A program made the position numbers and the translations under genes. This document shows positions 63,072 to 64,000 of a stretch of 64,000 nucleotides of DNA, piece after piece. The first letter of the stretch is position 1. Each line of letters opens with the position of its first letter. Source of the DNA: Brevibacterium album DSM 18261 (lineage in GTDB: Bacteria; Actinomycetota; Actinomycetes; Actinomycetales; Brevibacteriaceae); the NCBI RefSeq assembly GCF_000426445.1, contig NZ_AUFJ01000009.1, positions 1-64,000 on the forward strand, written 5' to 3'. The notes under the pieces are model-generated. The model had not been told where the DNA came from. It worked only from the letters and a program-made list of their open reading frames with translations, and did not search any database.

Positions 63072-64000
63072 ATGGCGGCGGAGTCCGGACGGAGCGCGGA
63101 GCAGGCGGGCACAGGCGGGGGCGCCCGCCCGGACGGTGAGCGCGCGGAGGTGGAGCACCCGGACGAGAGCACCGACCCGGAGGCAGCGCATCCGACCAGC
63201 GAGTTCCCGAACACAGCGCAGCCGAACAGCGCGCACCCCGGAGCACATTCGGGCGGCACCGCGGTCGGGAGCCCGGGCACCGCGCCTCGCGTGCACGCGG
63301 GCTTCACCTCCGGGTTCGACCCCGAGGTGGTCCGCGCCTGGATCGCCGACGATCCGGACCCCGCCGCCCGCACCGAACTCGGCGATCTGCTCCGGACGGC
63401 GCTCGAGGAGCCCGGCGAGGCCTCCGCCGCCGCGCTCTCCGAGCTGAGCGACCGGTTCTCCGGTCCCCTCGAGTTCGGCACCGCCGGACTGCGCGGAGAG
63501 GTCGCGGCCGGCCCGCACCGGATGAATCGGGCCGTGGTCATCCGCGCCGCCGCCGGGCTCTCCGCCTTCCTGCAGGAGCACACGCAGGACGGCTCCGCTG
63601 CTCCGTTCTCCGTCGTGATCGGCTGCGATGCGCGCCGCGGCTCCGCGGACTTCGCCCATGACACCGCCGCCGTCGTCACCGCCGCCGGCGGGCGCGCACT
63701 CCTGCTGCCCCCGCAGCTGCCCACTCCGCTCACCGCCTTCGCCGTCCAGCACCTCTCCGCGGACGCCGGCGTCATGGTGACCGCGAGCCACAATCCTCCG
63801 CGGGACAACGGCTACAAGGTCTACCTGGGCGCACGCCCGCTCCGGGCCCTGGGCGGGGACGCCGAGGCCGCCGCGGGAGCCGGCGCGCAGATCGTCCCGC
63901 CCGCCGATGCCCTCATCGCGGCACGGATCGCCGCCGTGCCCTCGGTGGGGCAGACTCCGCGGACGGACCCTGCATCGGCCGATCCCGCGGTCCTGGAGCG
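63072..64000 (+). CDS. Phosphohexomutase (PMM/PGM family), 5' part
   Basis: The frame is open from ATG 63072 (GGAGG 6 nt upstream) to the window edge, about 309 residues. The phosphoserine loop TASHNPPRDNGYKVY, with the catalytic Ser, and LEFGTAGLRGEVAAGPHRMN near residue 140 place it in the alpha-D-phosphohexomutase superfamily. An unusual N-terminal extension of about 75 residues rich in Ala, Gly, His and Pro precedes the normal start region (HAGFTSGFDPEVVRAWI). Coupled to the purine phosphorylase, it may act as a phosphopentomutase on ribose-1-phosphate. Confidence 0.88.
   Translation, partial: MAAESGRSAEQAGTGGGARPDGERAEVEHPDESTDPEAAHPTSEFPNTAQPNSAHPGAHSGGTAVGSPGTAPRVHAGFTSGFDPEVVRAWIADDPDPAARTELGDLLRTALEEPGEASAAALSELSDRFSGPLEFGTAGLRGEVAAGPHRMNRAVVIRAAAGLSAFLQEHTQDGSAAPFSVVIGCDARRGSADFAHDTAAVVTAAGGRALLLPPQLPTPLTAFAVQHLSADAGVMVTASHNPPRDNGYKVYLGARPLRALGGDAEAAAGAGAQIVPPADALIAARIAAVPSVGQTPRTDPASADPAVLE

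Overview
The window is a GC-rich chromosomal segment of an actinobacterium, most likely Brevibacterium or a close relative in the Micrococcales. The evidence is the 5' end of a 16S rRNA gene at the left edge with a Brevibacterium-like V1 helix, a tmRNA whose predicted tag (AESKTRTDFALAA) resembles the tag I recall for Brevibacterium linens, pervasive ATGA/GTGA start-stop overlaps, frequent GTG starts, and several TANNNT -10 hexamers placed 7-9 nt before an ATG (candidate leaderless mRNAs). Genus assignment is from memory of these markers, not from a search. I saw no prophage, IS element, CRISPR array or tRNA gene.

Layout. 1-475: 16S rRNA 5' end, leader and promoter (minus strand). 476-6420: YedK/SRAP DNA-crosslink protein, MarR regulator, a three-gene branched-chain acyl-CoA (valine-type) degradation operon, and a flavin-dependent nitronate monooxygenase-like enzyme. 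6552-11685: CobW-type GTPase, EamA exporter, ABC-2 drug-type exporter and its divergent TetR regulator. 11863-18138: a redox/stress block: a fragment of a general-stress flavoprotein, FDH-like zinc dehydrogenase, FAD/Rieske oxidoreductase, pyruvate-oxidase-like TPP enzyme, a small conserved-looking protein and a YbdK-type glutamate-cysteine ligase. 18322-24233: a seven-gene operon combining an XRE-cupin regulator, two free-standing aminoacyl-tRNA-synthetase editing-like proteins (B3/B4 and AlaX types), an EamA amino-acid exporter, peroxiredoxin, threonine aldolase and a PhzF isomerase. I judge this the most interesting unit: it reads as an amino-acid quality-control or detoxification system.

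24526-28439: the class Ib ribonucleotide reductase operon nrdHIEF (minus) with two NrdR-like boxes 31 bp apart in front. 28888-34296: a MoxR/DUF58/VWA/VWA/TPR membrane operon. 34387-37184: ureohydrolase plus TPP decarboxylase, possibly an arginine or guanidinobutyrate route. 37234-39653: a DHA2 MFS exporter and its divergent TetR repressor around a perfect inverted-repeat operator. 39860-44254: AdhP alcohol dehydrogenase, ExaC-type aldehyde dehydrogenase and a GAF-domain regulator, separated by strong hairpins.

44448-49518: tmRNA, smpB, a LytM-family peptidase, ftsX, ftsE and prfB: trans-translation, cell-division peptidoglycan hydrolysis and release factor 2. 49615-51332: a double AhpD-domain protein and an amidohydrolase. 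51553-56435: a compact Tad/Flp pilus-type secretion locus (tadA, tadB, tadC, a Flp-like peptide, two TadE-like and one TadG-like pseudopilin). 56642-60943: a large orphan EccC/FtsK-like ATPase. 60969-64000: GNAT acetyltransferase, purine nucleoside phosphorylase and a phosphohexomutase cut by the window edge.
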